DNA of 64,000 nucleotides from Rhypophila decipiens. Taxonomy: Eukaryota > Ascomycota > Sordariomycetes > Sordariales > Naviculisporaceae. The stretch lies in assembly GCA_033297075.1 (NCBI GenBank), contig MU858076.1, positions 125,720 to 189,719 on the forward strand. The letters are read 5' to 3'. The stretch's first letter is position 1; each line of letters starts with the position of its first letter. The notes beneath the pieces are model-generated. The model did not search any database and had not been told where the DNA came from. It saw nothing but the letters and a program-made list of their open reading frames with translations. Below are positions 9,348 to 21,020 of this stretch, piece after piece. The position numbers and the translations under genes are program-made.

Positions 9348-12300
9348 ATGGAAACCGCGCCGACACACGACCTCCCCGACGCAGTAGCGCCTCGGGCAGC
9401 TCAAATCACCACGCCCGTCGTGAACTCTACCCATCTGTCCCGTCGGCACGACGATAGGGTGTCTGAGGGCACCGTATATGAGGGCGGTGTCACACCCGGT
9501 GATCAGCTGCTGGCAGAGAGCCAAGACAGAGGCAATCCAGTGTCACTCAGCAACATTCTGAATCCATCAACCAATAACCTCTCTAAAAACAAAACCGCTG
9601 ACGACATGCACGCTGCGGAGAGCGAAAGCGTCTGTAGTGACCTGAGCACCGATGCATATCGAAAAAATCTCACCAAAGACGTCGACGATGCTCTCAACTT
9701 GATCCGATCAACCGGGTCCTTTGCAGCATTCACCCCTGTCTGGTTTGGAGAGCAGCCGAGAATCGCCGTTGACGGTGTCGGTGATATCAGCATCCCTCTC
9801 CAGGAGGACCAAGCCCGGCAGCTTATCAATAAGGCCCGTCAGGCGCCTTTCGGGAAAGGCAGTGATACCGTTGTGGATACTTCGATTCGCAATACGTGGG
9901 AACTCGATGCCTCCCAAGTTCAGTTTTCTGATCCAGGGGACATGGCTCGAAAGATTCAAGGTCTTTGCAAAGTCGTCGCTGACCAGATGGGCATCACTTC
10001 ACCTGTGTCAGCAGAGTTTTACAAGACGCTCATCTACGAGAAAGGCGCCATGTTCAAGGCCCACACGGATACTGAGAAGATCCCAGGCATGTTCGGCACA
10101 ATGATACTTTGCCTGCCTTCACCTCATGAGGGCGGAGATCTGGTCGTCAAGCACCGCGGAGCGCGCAAGGTATTCAAGACATCCGAAGGCAAAAGCGATC
10201 TAAGTCCATGGCCTGCTGGTACTCGGACGTGTCGCATGAAGTTCTGCCCGTCACGTCTGGCTATCGATGGGTACTCACTTACAATCTTGCCATCCCGCCC
10301 AGTTTCGAGCGCCCCACCGCTGATCTGAGCAGAGCGATAACCAGAGACCTCCGGCACACTCTTCGCAGATGGATTCAGAAGGCAGCAAGTCCGGATTTCA
10401 ACCCGCAAACTGATCACGGGCGTCTCTGGTATGAACTGGAACATGAATACACGGAGGCGAATCTCTCTCTGCGGGCTCTCAAGGGAACAGATCTGCTTCG
10501 TGTACAGTGCCTCAAGGAGTTGGCCACCGAACTGGGCCTCGAGGTCTTCCTCGCAATGATCAAGAAAGAGGAGGAAGGAATAGTCGAATCAGATTCTTGG
10601 TGGATGCGAGACAATCACAAGGCAAGATGGTTCGATAGCGATAGGGATGAGGAGTCAATGCATGATCTTGACGAGGTTTTGTCTACTACTATTTCCATTC
10701 CCAAGCTCGTCAAGTTGGACGGAACCCGCCTCGGAACATCGTACCCACAGATGGCGGTAGAAGGTTTAGAGAAGACTGGGTCAAGGATGGCGAGCCTTTG
10801 GACAACTTCACAAGTCATGGAGAGGAAGGATATTCTGGCTATATGGGAAACTCGGTAAGCTCATGTTCGTCACCGGTCGCTTGGGTGTGTGCAAATTGAC
10901 TGATATCGTTGCAAACAGGCCCCTACGGCAACTCACTGGCACTGCCAGACAGTCGCCTTGATATTTCCAAACCAGAAGTTGGCGGACGAGTTTCTCGTCA
11001 GAAACACCTCAAAGTCAGATGCACAATCCTTACCGCCACGTTACCTGCAAAAGTGCAAGGACCCAAGGACCAGAGAGCAGTCGATACGGACGCTCGAGAA
11101 AATGGCTAAAAGCGCATGGGAGCCCACGAAGAAGAAGTCTCAGTTCGACTACAGCCTTGTGCCGGAACGCCTAGACCGCCGCTCTCCCACCGAGGTCTTG
11201 AGGCTTGCTATTGATCTTCACAACTACGGTTTCTTCAACAATGTGGTCGGGTGGCTGGGCGCAAATGTGAGCATGCTTGTGTACAGTCATGTCAAAGATA
11301 AGGTTTTGGATCCCGGTAACTACGCCGGTTTTCGGGAGATAAAAGCCGCGCTTCAGCACAACATCTTGCTCCACTCGGTAGGGGATCGTTATGGCTTCCT
11401 GAAGTCGCTAGCTGTTGAAAGCCACAATCCGTGTTTTGGTGATGTCCAGCGGCTTTCATTTGATGTCGTAGCTCGGTCACTTGATGAGTGTCAGACATCT
11501 CTACCGGGCCCTGGGGAGTGGGACGGCCTTGCTGCTGTAGGGCTGGTTCTGGAATATCATAATGAATCCGTCTTCCAAGATCGGTAAGTTCACTTTCCCT
11601 TACCAGTACTCTTTCCGCGACGTGCTCAGTGTCTGAACTTCCCTGCTGACTAGCCATCACCCCCCCTAACGCAGGTTCGTTCCTATCCTCAGATCCAGAA
11701 TTAGCCTCACTTCTTTCATTTTCGGGGCCCTGGAGGGATATCTCGAGAATGCAGAGGACAATGAGGCTCCACGGGCCCTCTCACCAACATCATTGCAGGT
11801 CGTTGAGGATATCGCCAAGTCGGCAATCGCTGCAATGGATTTGAGTAAGCTCCTCAGCGAAGATACATACAAGACTGCGGCCGCTGGTGGTAGACAAAAG
11901 CTTACAGCTGAATATTATCGCAAGGCTCTTGTCGCCAGGGTTCCACTCCCAGTTGTCATCGCAAGCAGACTGATCACGCCAGCGATGTTGGAAACCTTTG
12001 TCGAGAATTGCCTTAGGTACCGCTGGGACAATGTGCTGCTACAGTTTTGCTTCAAGATTGTCGCGCACGCCGACGACATTCCTGAAGACGAATTCAGCCC
12101 AGTCTGGGTCCCGTTCCTGGCTTCGTTCATCGAGACATTCCAAACCCGCGGTATCGACCTCTCGTCGCCCAGGTCCCAACAACTAGGCTCTGCCATCTTG
12201 GACAGCTACCTATCCAAATACCTTGGCAAAGAGCCCACCCAAGACTTGGACTATAGCCGTCCACGGCTACGGACTAGTTGCGTGTGTGCCGATTGCACAC

Positions 12301-12743
12301 AGCTCAACCACTTTCTGGTGTCGCCGACACGTAACACCCTGCGGATTCCAGCGCCCAAGAAGCGGAGACAGCACCTCCACAATATGCTCGACGCCGACGG
12401 CAGAGGTCGCTGTTCACACCAAACAGACAGAAGCACGCGGCCTGAAACTCTGGTCATAGAGAAATACGGTTGGCCGACTGATCAGCCAAAGCAAGCCTGG
12501 CGCGATAGAGCCGCGGCTATCCTGAAGGAGATCGGCAAGTTTGATCAGGATGGCCTGCGCAAGATTCTTGGACCCGACACATGTAACTACTTTAAAGACG
12601 CGGCTCATCTCTCTCGCCATCCTGCCCTGGCCAGGATCGCTGATATCAGCTCCCTTACTGCGGCACCAGCTCCGGCAGTAGCAGGCACGAAGCGTACCAT
12701 GCCCTCGGATGCTGAAGCTGGCTGGAACACTCGTCCTTATTGA
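9348..12743 (+). pseudogene. 2OG-Fe(II) oxygenase-domain protein, left copy, two frameshifts
   Basis: Exons 9348-10854, 10919-11583 and 11675-12743 have canonical introns (GTAAGC...AACAG and GTAAGT...CGCAG). Residues near 200-320 carry the oxygenase core: FKAHTDTEK supplies the HxD pair, SHEVLP the distal His, then YRWVLTYNLAI. This resembles the prolyl-4-hydroxylase-type double-stranded beta-helix that uses 2-oxoglutarate and Fe(II). A long helical C-terminal region follows, with a CVCADC cysteine motif near 12286. The reading frame slips near 10204 (between HRGARKVFKTSE and ACWYSDVSHEV) and again near 10762. Each slip needs one added base, and with both corrected the first exon ends exactly in phase with the next. 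So this is either a recently broken gene or a gene with two sequence errors. Start chosen at METAPTH because the paralogue starts METRPSH. Confidence 0.75.
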
Positions 12744-13066
12744 CTCCGTCTTGTATTCTATTGTATAATACCACACCACTCTCTTTATTCGGCTTTCTTT
12801 CTTTCCTTCCTTTCTCAACTTAAAAGATCCCCGGCTTTGGCTCTTTTCCCAGATGTATATAGACAATCGCTAGATCTTTAACAGCCTTATGGTGACTGTG
12901 GAGGGAATAATATTTAATTTTACACATTAGACTACTCTGCTACTATATCTCAGATTAAGCAACCTATATGCATATAACTAGCCAGAGTAAATGCCTTTAC
13001 TGGCTAGAATATGAGACAGAATAATTTCTCCCTGTTTATTGATGACCACTCTATACATCATCTCTC
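12744..13066. other. Convergent terminator region between the paralogues
   Basis: 323 bases between the two stop codons, AT-rich with a CTTTCTTTCCTTCC pyrimidine run near 12790-12815. Presumably holds both 3' untranslated regions. Nothing else seen. Confidence 0.5.
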
Positions 13067-16000
13067 TCAAGAAACTCTTCGCCGTGAGTTACTCGAAAAC
13101 AAGTTATGCTCCTCATCGTCCGTCCTAGCACGCCTAACGCCCGCAACCGCCGCTGGATTCGGGACGCCAGCCTTCCTCCCGCCACTGCCCGAACCACTAT
13201 TAGGACCCAAAAGCGAGTTGATCGCCATCGGAGCCAACGGACCACCACCACTAGAAGATGCCGACATTAACGACTGCAGATGCTGGCCCTCCTTACTCTG
13301 CGTTTTGTTCCTCAAATGGGCCATATCTCTCATCTTGGCCAACTGCTCACCGCCATCCAATCCATCACCACCCAGAAGCAGCTTCAGTTTCCCTTGCGAG
13401 AATTTGTCAAGTTCATTCTTTGCAACTTTCGCTCGGCGGGTCCATGCCAGTCGCTCTCGATCGTTCGTCGTCATGGGACCGTTGCTGGCAGGCACTTCTG
13501 CTGCTGCTGGTGGTGGTGCGGGCACCGTTGGGCAAAAATCAGCCGCCTTCCAGACATCCAGCTGGTACGGATTGGGAATCCCGGGCCATGTCTTTTGGAG
13601 ACCGAGGTTTACCCCGTCCGTACGCTCAATCTGGCGTCGGATGTGTTCTAGCCTTGTCGAGGGGAGAGAGTATTTGGTGGATGTCACGGTGGTCGAGGTG
13701 AGGAAGGTTTTCAGCAAGTGGCAGTCTTGGCAGCGGCATTTGACTGGTTGTCTGTATAATTCTTGGCGGTTTGATGTGGTGCGGCTACTGGTGGTGGTGG
13801 TGGTGCCTGTCCTCTCCGGCTTCTTTTGGACGTAGTTGTCCAAGAAGCTGTCGAGGATGGCGCCTGCAATCTGCTGATAGCGAGGTGTGGTTAAGGGGAC
13901 TTTGTTGGCTTCTAAAACTGCGATGAGGGATTGTAAGAAAGGCAGCCAGAGACCGCGATACTCGTACCAGGGCAGCCTTTCGGCCTCGGCGAGGATCTTG
14001 AATGTCAACTGGAGAAGCAGGTCATCCCAGTGGTTCTCGAGGCAGGTAGCGAAGAACTTGACCAGGCTCTGGGGATCAATCACGTATGATAGGTCTCGCG
14101 GGGGGACTGCCGTGTATCGTCGTAGCACATGCAAATAACTGGACTTTTCGACAAAACGGTCCGAAGGCTCTCGTCCCCAGTTATCTTGGTAGGTGATAGT
14201 GCTGCGAAGACGAAAGAGTGAAACGCCTGCAATGAAGGACTTGGCAAGCCGCTTGCAGTGCTGCGTGGCTATGTTTCGGCCGCCGAATTGACCCGTGGAA
14301 GCATGGATCCAGTACTGCTGGACTGCTGCTAAGGCAAATGGCGAACCCTGGCTTGCACGGAGTTCGAGAAGCGGTATGACACTGTCCAGAACGTAGTGAG
14401 TTAGTAGTCCTGACAGCACTGGAGTAGGAAGAGAGGCTTACTGTTGCGAGAAGAAGTCGAAGTTGCAGAATTCCTGAATCATGTTGACTATGGCCACGCC
14501 GTCTTCCTCCACGACCACTGCTGTTTTGGATTTTTCCACGGCGGATTCCAAAACCTCTGAGAAGAAGGATTCTCGTGCGTTGCCGTCGACTGTCAACCCA
14601 CAATCTTGTACGAGGGCGCTGAGGATTAGGCCTTGCTCCGCCAACCGCTGGATAGGGATATATCTCAGCATGCTATTGAGAGTGTTAGTCTTACCAGTAA
14701 TAATTCCTGTCTCCCACATGATCAGTAGTAATAGTGGCCATGTAATTCTTACCATTCTCGAGCCTGATCAAACTTAAGATTGCCCTCAACTACAAGGCTC
14801 TTGAGTGCACAGAAGGTGGACTCGTCTGTTCTTTTGAGCAGCCAGTTGAGGACCTCTTCAAATAGGGTCGGCTGGCACCTCTGGAGAACTTCCAAGACCA
14901 TGGAAACGACCTTGGGGTTTACCGAATTGACTGCCTCCGGGCCTTCCCATGACTTCATAGCGAGGATACGGGTCATCTTGAGCGCCATTTCTCGGGTTTT
15001 GGGATCGGGATCATCAACTTGCTGAACTTAGCGTGCAAGCGCGGGCTCACTCTCAAGGCGTTCGATACCTCCTGAGAAATAGCGATCCACGTGCTGTTTT
15101 GGAACAAGCACTGCCATCTGAACAAAGGAATAGTGGTGTATGGGTTAGTCATATTTCAACGAGATCATGTCTTAATGTACACAGGATGAGACTGTTCTTG
15201 CCACTTACCGTCCGCCGATACCGATGTGTTGCACTGGGGCCATGGTAGCTATGCTCGTAGTCTGTCTCCTCGCAATCTGCCCTGTCGAAAGGGTCCTCGA
15301 AAGGGTCCTCGAGGTTGATAAGATTCTCCCGAATAATGTCAACGTCGATCTCAGGTTCGTAGTTCATTTCCCGACCGGTCAAATCAACGAGCTTGTTGAT
15401 GTTCAACTCCATTTCCAAGACTTCTTCCATGACATGCGCAGTTTCGTCTTCGTTCTCCGCATCCTCGTCCTCGTCCTCGTCCTCGTCGTCTTCCTCATCA
15501 CCCATAGAGTTCCAATCTCCATATTGGTCATAGTACCCCTCTCTGTGGTCATCGTCAGAACTAGCTACTATGCCTGATTCCACCTTCTCCGCACGAAAGA
15601 TGTAGACGTTGAAACCAAGTTCATCAGCAAGTTTGTCCAAGCACTCCATTATAGCCAGATCCGAGCCCTTGAGGGCCTTGAGACCGTCGGAGAGGCTTTC
15701 TTCGGCAGATATGTCATCCATTAGATAGTAAAGCTCCTCGTTGACATCGACTAGCTCTGGATTCTTGCAGTTAAGAGAACGCTGTTCATCTCTCTTCTTG
15801 ACCTATAGCAGCCATCGCCGGAGTGTATGGCGCAGATTCTTGGTCGCGGATCTGAACAAAGAATCGGACGGTTTCTCAACCCCGGAACTTGGAGGAATGG
15901 CGCCAAGCGCCGTGCGAAGGTCGCTGTGGAGATCCACATGGAACTCTTCGGTGCTGAGGGCGCTGACCATGCTAGCAGTCTCTGCGGCATCCAATTCGTC

Positions 16001-16285
16001 GTCTTGGTCTGTGGAATTCGAGTTGTTGATAAGAGCGTTGTCGACAGTGTTCAGGAGGTTGTTAAGGGCGAGAGCATTCTGGCAATTCTCTGACAACAAC
16101 TGCTCGTTTGGCGAGGCATCGCCCTGATATATCTCTCCATGAGATTCTGTGACCTGATGAGGCTCGGGCACCCCATTAGAGTGTCCGGTTTCAGGATTAT
16201 CGACAGAGGCCATGCCGGGCACCAAAATAGCAGTACTAGAGGGCGCTGCTCCGTCGAGGTTGTTGTGTGATGGCCGAGTTTCCAT
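13067..16285 (-). pseudogene. Paralogue of the 2OG oxygenase gene, right copy, catalytic core deleted
   Basis: Exons 16285-15209, 15117-14753, 14672-14442 and 14381-13067 are joined by canonical introns, and phases close to 996 codons. Start METRPSH, exon order and the cysteine motif (CRCQDC, like CVCADC in the left copy) match the inverted neighbour. The sequence jumps from the N-terminal acidic part (ALGAIPPSSG) straight to LRHTLRRW, which in the left copy follows the oxygenase domain. The HxD/His core is therefore absent. Codon 161 is TAG (15805-15803) and a codon of exon 2 is TAA (15030-15028), both inside otherwise open frames. An acidic Asp/Glu tract (15440-15500) is an expansion not seen in the left copy. 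It is probably a non-functional paralogue, or, if the stops are errors, a non-catalytic family member. Confidence 0.75.
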
Positions 16286-16786
16286 GGCGTCAAAGTTTAA
16301 AAACGGTGGGTCGCATGTGATAGATAAGGAAAATGTGTATCTAATTGTCAGTGTCATGAAAATGCGACGAATTACACGACGTCAGACGTCAGTCATCTAG
16401 TGGCGATGTTGAAAATGAGACGCGTCTTGAACGCGTCTTTTGTTTTCTCACCATTCCCCGCATTGTGGGTACCGACAACTTTAATTGCTTTTCCATCGCC
16501 GCCATCATCCATGATGGCTTCTGGGCATTGATTGTCAACGACAGGGGTGCTATCCGCAGATGACCCTCTCTTCTGGTAAATGACCTGGACGAGCACGAAA
16601 CAGGAACAGTCGATCCAAAAAGTGGTGTTTTCGAGAAGCGATATGCGACATCGAAACGCCAAAAGAAACGATGACGTTTGTAGATATCCAGACCTCTGTT
16701 GTGGAGTGTTGCAAGTCGGGGGACATGCTGACTCTTGGCAAGTCATTACATTAAGCTTTCTACAGCTTACATAATTATCAGATTCT
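16286..16786. other. Duplicated upstream flank of the right paralogue
   Basis: The minus strand here matches the left paralogue's upstream DNA (AATGCCCAGAGGCCATCAT-like, AAAGCAATTAAA, and an ACGCGTCTTG...GCGTCTCAT block). Tandem GACGTCAGACGTCAGTCA at about 16378-16395 gives two TGACGTC half-palindromes on the minus strand, echoing the CRE-like sites upstream of the left copy. Confidence 0.5.
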
Positions 16787-16868
16787 GGCGTGGTGGCAGA
16801 GTGGTCTAATGCGCAAGACTAGAAATCTTGTTCCTTCGGGAGCGTCTGTTCGAATCAGGCCCACGTCG
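16787..16868 (+). tRNA. tRNA-Ser(AGA)
   Basis: The acceptor GGCGTGG pairs with CCACGTC (one G-U), and the discriminator is G. The D-arm contains GGCAGAGTGG. The anticodon stem CAAGA/TCTTG encloses loop CTAGAAA with anticodon AGA. A long variable arm, TTCCTTCGGGAGC, is typical of class II serine tRNAs. The T-arm is CTG-TTCGAAT-CAG. No intron; length 82. Confidence 0.93.
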
Positions 16869-18323
16869 AAAACTTTTTGTTTCTTTGAACGGATTCCGCC
16901 CTCCTCTTTTCTATTTACCACATTTCACTCATCCTTTTTATCTCCGGAATCCCGCTCTAGTAAGTCGTGGTTTGTGTAACGACTGCGGACCCAGGTCTAA
17001 ATTTGGAAACCGGCGGTACGGGTATGTGACGATTTGGGAATCTAGAACCACACCACTAGGCCAAACCTCCTTAAAAAGGATGCCAAATTCTAAGCTGCAA
17101 GCCAGCCTTAGAATTGTGCGTTATATAGTGGTTTCAATAGGGCACTATCGCTTGTGTTATCACGGCTCGCCGTGACAGGGTACACCTTTTTTTATAGCGG
17201 CCCGGGCCAACGGTCCATGTCAGACTGTTCCTTCATCCTTATCCTTGGATCCTTCAATGTTCAACAGGAGGAACAGAACAGCAAGGAAATCGCTCGACAT
17301 AAATTGCGGCTTTAGTGTTACTCATTTGCAGCAGATTGCCGGCTCAAAAATGGAAGATGCATTGTGCCAATTCTAGATCCGAATTGTGGATACTTGCCAT
17401 TGTGCCTTGCCTGGATGCCGATGAAAAGACAAGCTTTCTATCACCGAGGCCTGCAGTAGCCACAAATCCACTGATCATCACAACCCATGACGTAGAGACA
17501 TGGCCAAGAAATCCAAGCCTCTTGCCTTGGGAAAATCCATCTTATGTCACCATGTATACGGAATATTTCAGGCGATGGCAATCGACGTCGATGGCAATTG
17601 TAGCCGAGTTCCCTAGCGCCGCTTACGGAAGACTCGTTTCAGGGGTAGCGTAGGACCCTGAAAACACACTGACTGTATCTTCGATTGTGCCAAAAAGGGA
17701 AATTGATGCAGCTCAAATGCTCTCTCGCAAAGGCCTCTTCAGGCTTCCCAATTGCCTAATTCTCATCCTTACGGTCTTTCTCTTCGGAGCTTATGGCTCG
17801 GATTGAACCTCGGTCAATCACGGCAGCGGCCAGTGTTAGATTCCGAATGCATCGCAGGAATAACCGAAAGCGGTTGTTGGGGGCTGCCACAATGGTCTGG
17901 TTTGGTGACATGTTTCAGATCTGATGTCCCCTACCACCTCGTGGTGACCCACCCATTGTTTTCGCTATGCGACCGGCAATACCTGCTCCAATGGAGGTAC
18001 CAACGTGCTGGGAGCCTGGGAAGGTGCCAAGGTGGTGGCCCGGACTTGTGCCGCCCACATTCCTATCTGCCGTCGCTCCTTCAGGGTCGTGCTGCGGGCG
18101 CGGGACGACATAAACGTCGATGAGACAAGTGAATTGTGCACAGGCCGCTGTTTTCGGTGTGGACTATGTTTGGGTCTACCATCTCTCCATCTCCCAATGT
18201 CCGAGTTCTTTGTCCTGTACTACCTTCCTCCAATGATTTATATTTTCTCGCTCCCATTGTCCAATCTCACAGTGAGCCTCACAGAATCGAACCAACAACA
18301 TCTACTACCAGCAAATTAGCCAA
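16869..18323. other. Intergenic
   Basis: A T-rich run just downstream of the tRNA (16871-16882) is the Pol III terminator. The remaining 1.4 kb has scattered short frames (for example 17752-18123) without domains, signal peptides or splice structure. I see no gene. Confidence 0.45.
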
Positions 18324-18653
18324 AATGTCTTCATCCGAAACCAAGACCGCCATGACCCTTCAAGTCTCCGGACTCTCTTTCCCACAGCAGCCACACAGTA
18401 AAGATGGCTACATGCCTCTTTCAAGTCAGCAAACACCACAAACAAGCGCCAGAACACGACGAGCCACCGCCACTCTTTTGCTCCTCATATTCATCACCTT
18501 CGTCTTTGTCTATTCTCTGGTCATGGTCGAGCGGTCGATGCGGCGAAATGGGTGCACCGCTGGCTCGACAAGATTTCGATTTCGACTGCCGTGCGAGACG
18601 GGACGTCACTACCCTTTGAGTACTGCTCCGGACTGGCAGACAATCTACGACTG
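18324..18653 (+). CDS. Possible single-pass membrane protein, 109 aa
   Basis: Frame from MSSSETKTAMTLQ, in a good AAAATG context after a run of short out-of-frame sequence. Residues 1-50 are Ser/Thr/Gln-rich and likely cytosolic. Residues 51-71 (ATLLLLIFITFVFVYSLVMV) form one strong membrane helix, with Arg residues on both sides. The C-terminal 38 residues are basic, with one Cys pair. I do not recognise it. It could have a further 3' exon, because several frames continue on the same strand to 19352, but I cannot define one. Confidence 0.4.
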
Positions 18654-19616
18654 AAGTCCAGGCTCAACGGTCACTTGAACCTCAGGACTATGGGCTGGCT
18701 GGCACCAAGCGGCATGAACCGTGTGTCAGTGCTGAAGATCAAACGACATCGTCACGATCACGTCCCGTGCCAAAATAGCTGTCTCATACACATCGAATTC
18801 CGAAAGCCGTTGGCACGACTTCACGATATCATACCCATTTTTAAGAAGCCTAAAAACCCAAAACTCCATGATGGATCCAGTTCCGCATCGCCCTTGCCAG
18901 CAAGACGAGGCTTTAAGCCACCGGAGTTTCTCGATCAGCATCGATCAGCATCGATTGATATCTATTATTTGGATTATTTCGCCGGTTCGTTGCCACCCAA
19001 ATCTTGGACCAAGAACGAATCAGTTCTGCGTCACAAGAGGCGAGCTTTCGCACAAAATGATCAACCGTCGATAGACGGACCGACAGACAGTCCGAGCGGC
19101 CAACTGGCCAAATTGGAAAGAAAGAATGGAGCCAGATTGTTTGGATCTATCGAAAGGTCACAGTGGCTTGGTTTACGAGAACAAGGAGTGGTGAACATGG
19201 AAATCTGGGGCTGGAAACGTATGACATGGTCGAACATGCTGAGGCAGAGAGGGATGCCCCAAGAAGCCGCTTGTAAGACTTTGTCTGAAGAGCTAGTCTT
19301 CGGAGCTGGACAAGGCGAACACAGCATGCTATTTAGAGCATTATTTACCTAGGTAGTCCCATACCGAAATTAGATACTGGTGTCTTAGTCACTCACGATA
19401 GGATCGGATTTGCTAATAGTTCTATGAATGTCGTTGTATTATAACAGCTGCTAGCCTTTTCAGCCAATAAGAGGGAATGTACTTCCTCGCACAGTCTAAC
19501 ATCATAAACGGACCTTATCTTGCTATCGATCCTTAATAGTCGTATCGTCACGACATGGCCTCTATTTGGTTCCAAAGCAATATATTGGCATGATGCATCG
19601 TCGGGAACCGTAAGCT
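18654..19616. other. Uncertain region upstream of the methyltransferase
   Basis: A 266-codon plus-strand frame (18552-19352) overlaps the preceding candidate in another phase. It contains no motif I know, and its composition looks non-coding. A short tandem GATCAGCATC is seen near 18934-18956. Promoter of the O-methyltransferase towards 19600. Confidence 0.35.
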
Positions 19617-21020
19617 ATGCCAGAGCCATCCCGCATCGTACATCTAGCCACCCAGGTCGCGGCCAACACGGCCAAGGTAGACGCCTACTTGACCGCCAAT
19701 TCCCTCCCCTCCCCATCCTTCGCAGCAGACTATGCGACGGCAGCATCAGAGTCCCCGATCCCGAGCTCCGCCCCAGCCGAGATCAAAGCCGCTCACCAGG
19801 CGGTCCTCCGCGACGCCCTCGAGCTCCATCAACTCATGCTTGGCCCACGCGAGCACCTCAACAACATCAGCACCCCGAACTACCTTCTCACCCAGCTAGC
19901 CATTGTCCGCCTCAATCTCGCCAATGCCATCCCGCTCACCGGCAACAGCCAAGTTACATTTTCCCACCTGGCAGCCTCCACATCCCCCTCCATACCGGAG
20001 AAACAGATCCGCAAAATAATCCGCCACGCCGTCGCCCAGCGCGTCTTCACCGAGCCTTACCCCGGCGTGGTATCTCACTCCGCAGCCTCGGCCTTACTCG
20101 CCACCGACCCCGACCTAGCAGGTTGGATCCACTGGCTAGTCTCCGACTGCTGGCCAGCAGCCTACCGCGCGCTCGACGCCATGGCCCGCTGGCCCGACTC
20201 GGAAGAACCCCACCACACCGGCTTCGCACTAGCCCATTACCATGACGGAAACTTCACCAATCCCGACAACAACATCTCGTTGTTCGACTTTCTCCCTCGC
20301 GATCCTGCCCGCGCCTCCCGCTTCGCAGCGGGTATGCGTCTCTATGCCAAGCGGCCGGGCGTTCAAGTCCGATATAGCGTAGAGGGTTGGCTCGACGGAT
20401 GGAAATGGCTTCTCACTTCTTCTTCTTCTTCAGGCAAAGAGCGAGCAAAGGTAGTCGACATAGGCGGATCCCACGGCCAATTCGCGCAGCTCCTCGCCCA
20501 GACATGTCCCAATCTGATTCAACAGATCATCGTCCAAGATATTGATGCTGCCACTATCAGCCGGGCATCATCCTCCCTCCCAGAGAGTTTAGCAAAACAA
20601 GTGACCTACATGACGCACGACTTCTTCAAGCCACAACCGGTCCCTCACGCACGGGTATATTTCTTTCGGTATTGTTTCCACAACTGGAGTGATAAGTACG
20701 CTGTTCAGATGCTCAACGCCCTCAAGGGTGCTATGAAGAAGGGATACTCGTACGTGGTGATTAATGATGTGGTTATTCCTTCCAAGGAGGAACTTGATGA
20801 CTTGGAGAGGGATGGTAGACCTGTTGATCTGGTTGGGTTGCGAACTAGTGACTTGGCCATGGCTTATCTGTTTAATGCGTCTGATCGGGAGAGGAGCGAC
20901 TGGGAACGGCTGTTTGAGTTGGCTGGGCCGGGATTCCGGGTTGAGAGGTGTGATATGGTTGGCGGGGCGGGGATGGGGATTGTGGTTGCTCTGTGGGTTG
21001 GTGAGGAGGGCGATTCTTGA
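19617..21020 (+). CDS. SAM-dependent O-methyltransferase (COMT-like), 467 aa
   Basis: Single exon. The N-terminal half has the alpha-helical dimerisation/winged-helix layout of plant-type and fungal secondary-metabolite O-methyltransferases (LTQLAIVRLNLANAIP..., then a helix-turn-helix near residues 120-150). The Rossmann SAM site VVDIGGSHGQFA begins near residue 280. IIVQDID, near 303, holds the acidic residue that binds the ribose. FRYCFHNWSD, near 350, contains the catalytic-base His typical of the family. Such enzymes move a methyl group from S-adenosylmethionine to a phenolic hydroxyl of polyketides, xanthones or aromatic peptides. It stands alone, with no polyketide synthase nearby. The tyrosine-based peptide locus 8-10 kb downstream is a possible but unproven partner. 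Confidence 0.88.
   Translation: MPEPSRIVHLATQVAANTAKVDAYLTANSLPSPSFAADYATAASESPIPSSAPAEIKAAHQAVLRDALELHQLMLGPREHLNNISTPNYLLTQLAIVRLNLANAIPLTGNSQVTFSHLAASTSPSIPEKQIRKIIRHAVAQRVFTEPYPGVVSHSAASALLATDPDLAGWIHWLVSDCWPAAYRALDAMARWPDSEEPHHTGFALAHYHDGNFTNPDNNISLFDFLPRDPARASRFAAGMRLYAKRPGVQVRYSVEGWLDGWKWLLTSSSSSGKERAKVVDIGGSHGQFAQLLAQTCPNLIQQIIVQDIDAATISRASSSLPESLAKQVTYMTHDFFKPQPVPHARVYFFRYCFHNWSDKYAVQMLNALKGAMKKGYSYVVINDVVIPSKEELDDLERDGRPVDLVGLRTSDLAMAYLFNASDRERSDWERLFELAGPGFRVERCDMVGGAGMGIVVALWVGEEGDS

Noticed and set aside
10195..10215. Intron to explain the first frame slip in the left oxygenase copy
   Set aside because: The two sides of the conserved core (FKTSE...ACWYSDVSHEV) are separated by too few bases for an intron; a one-base change is the simplest explanation.
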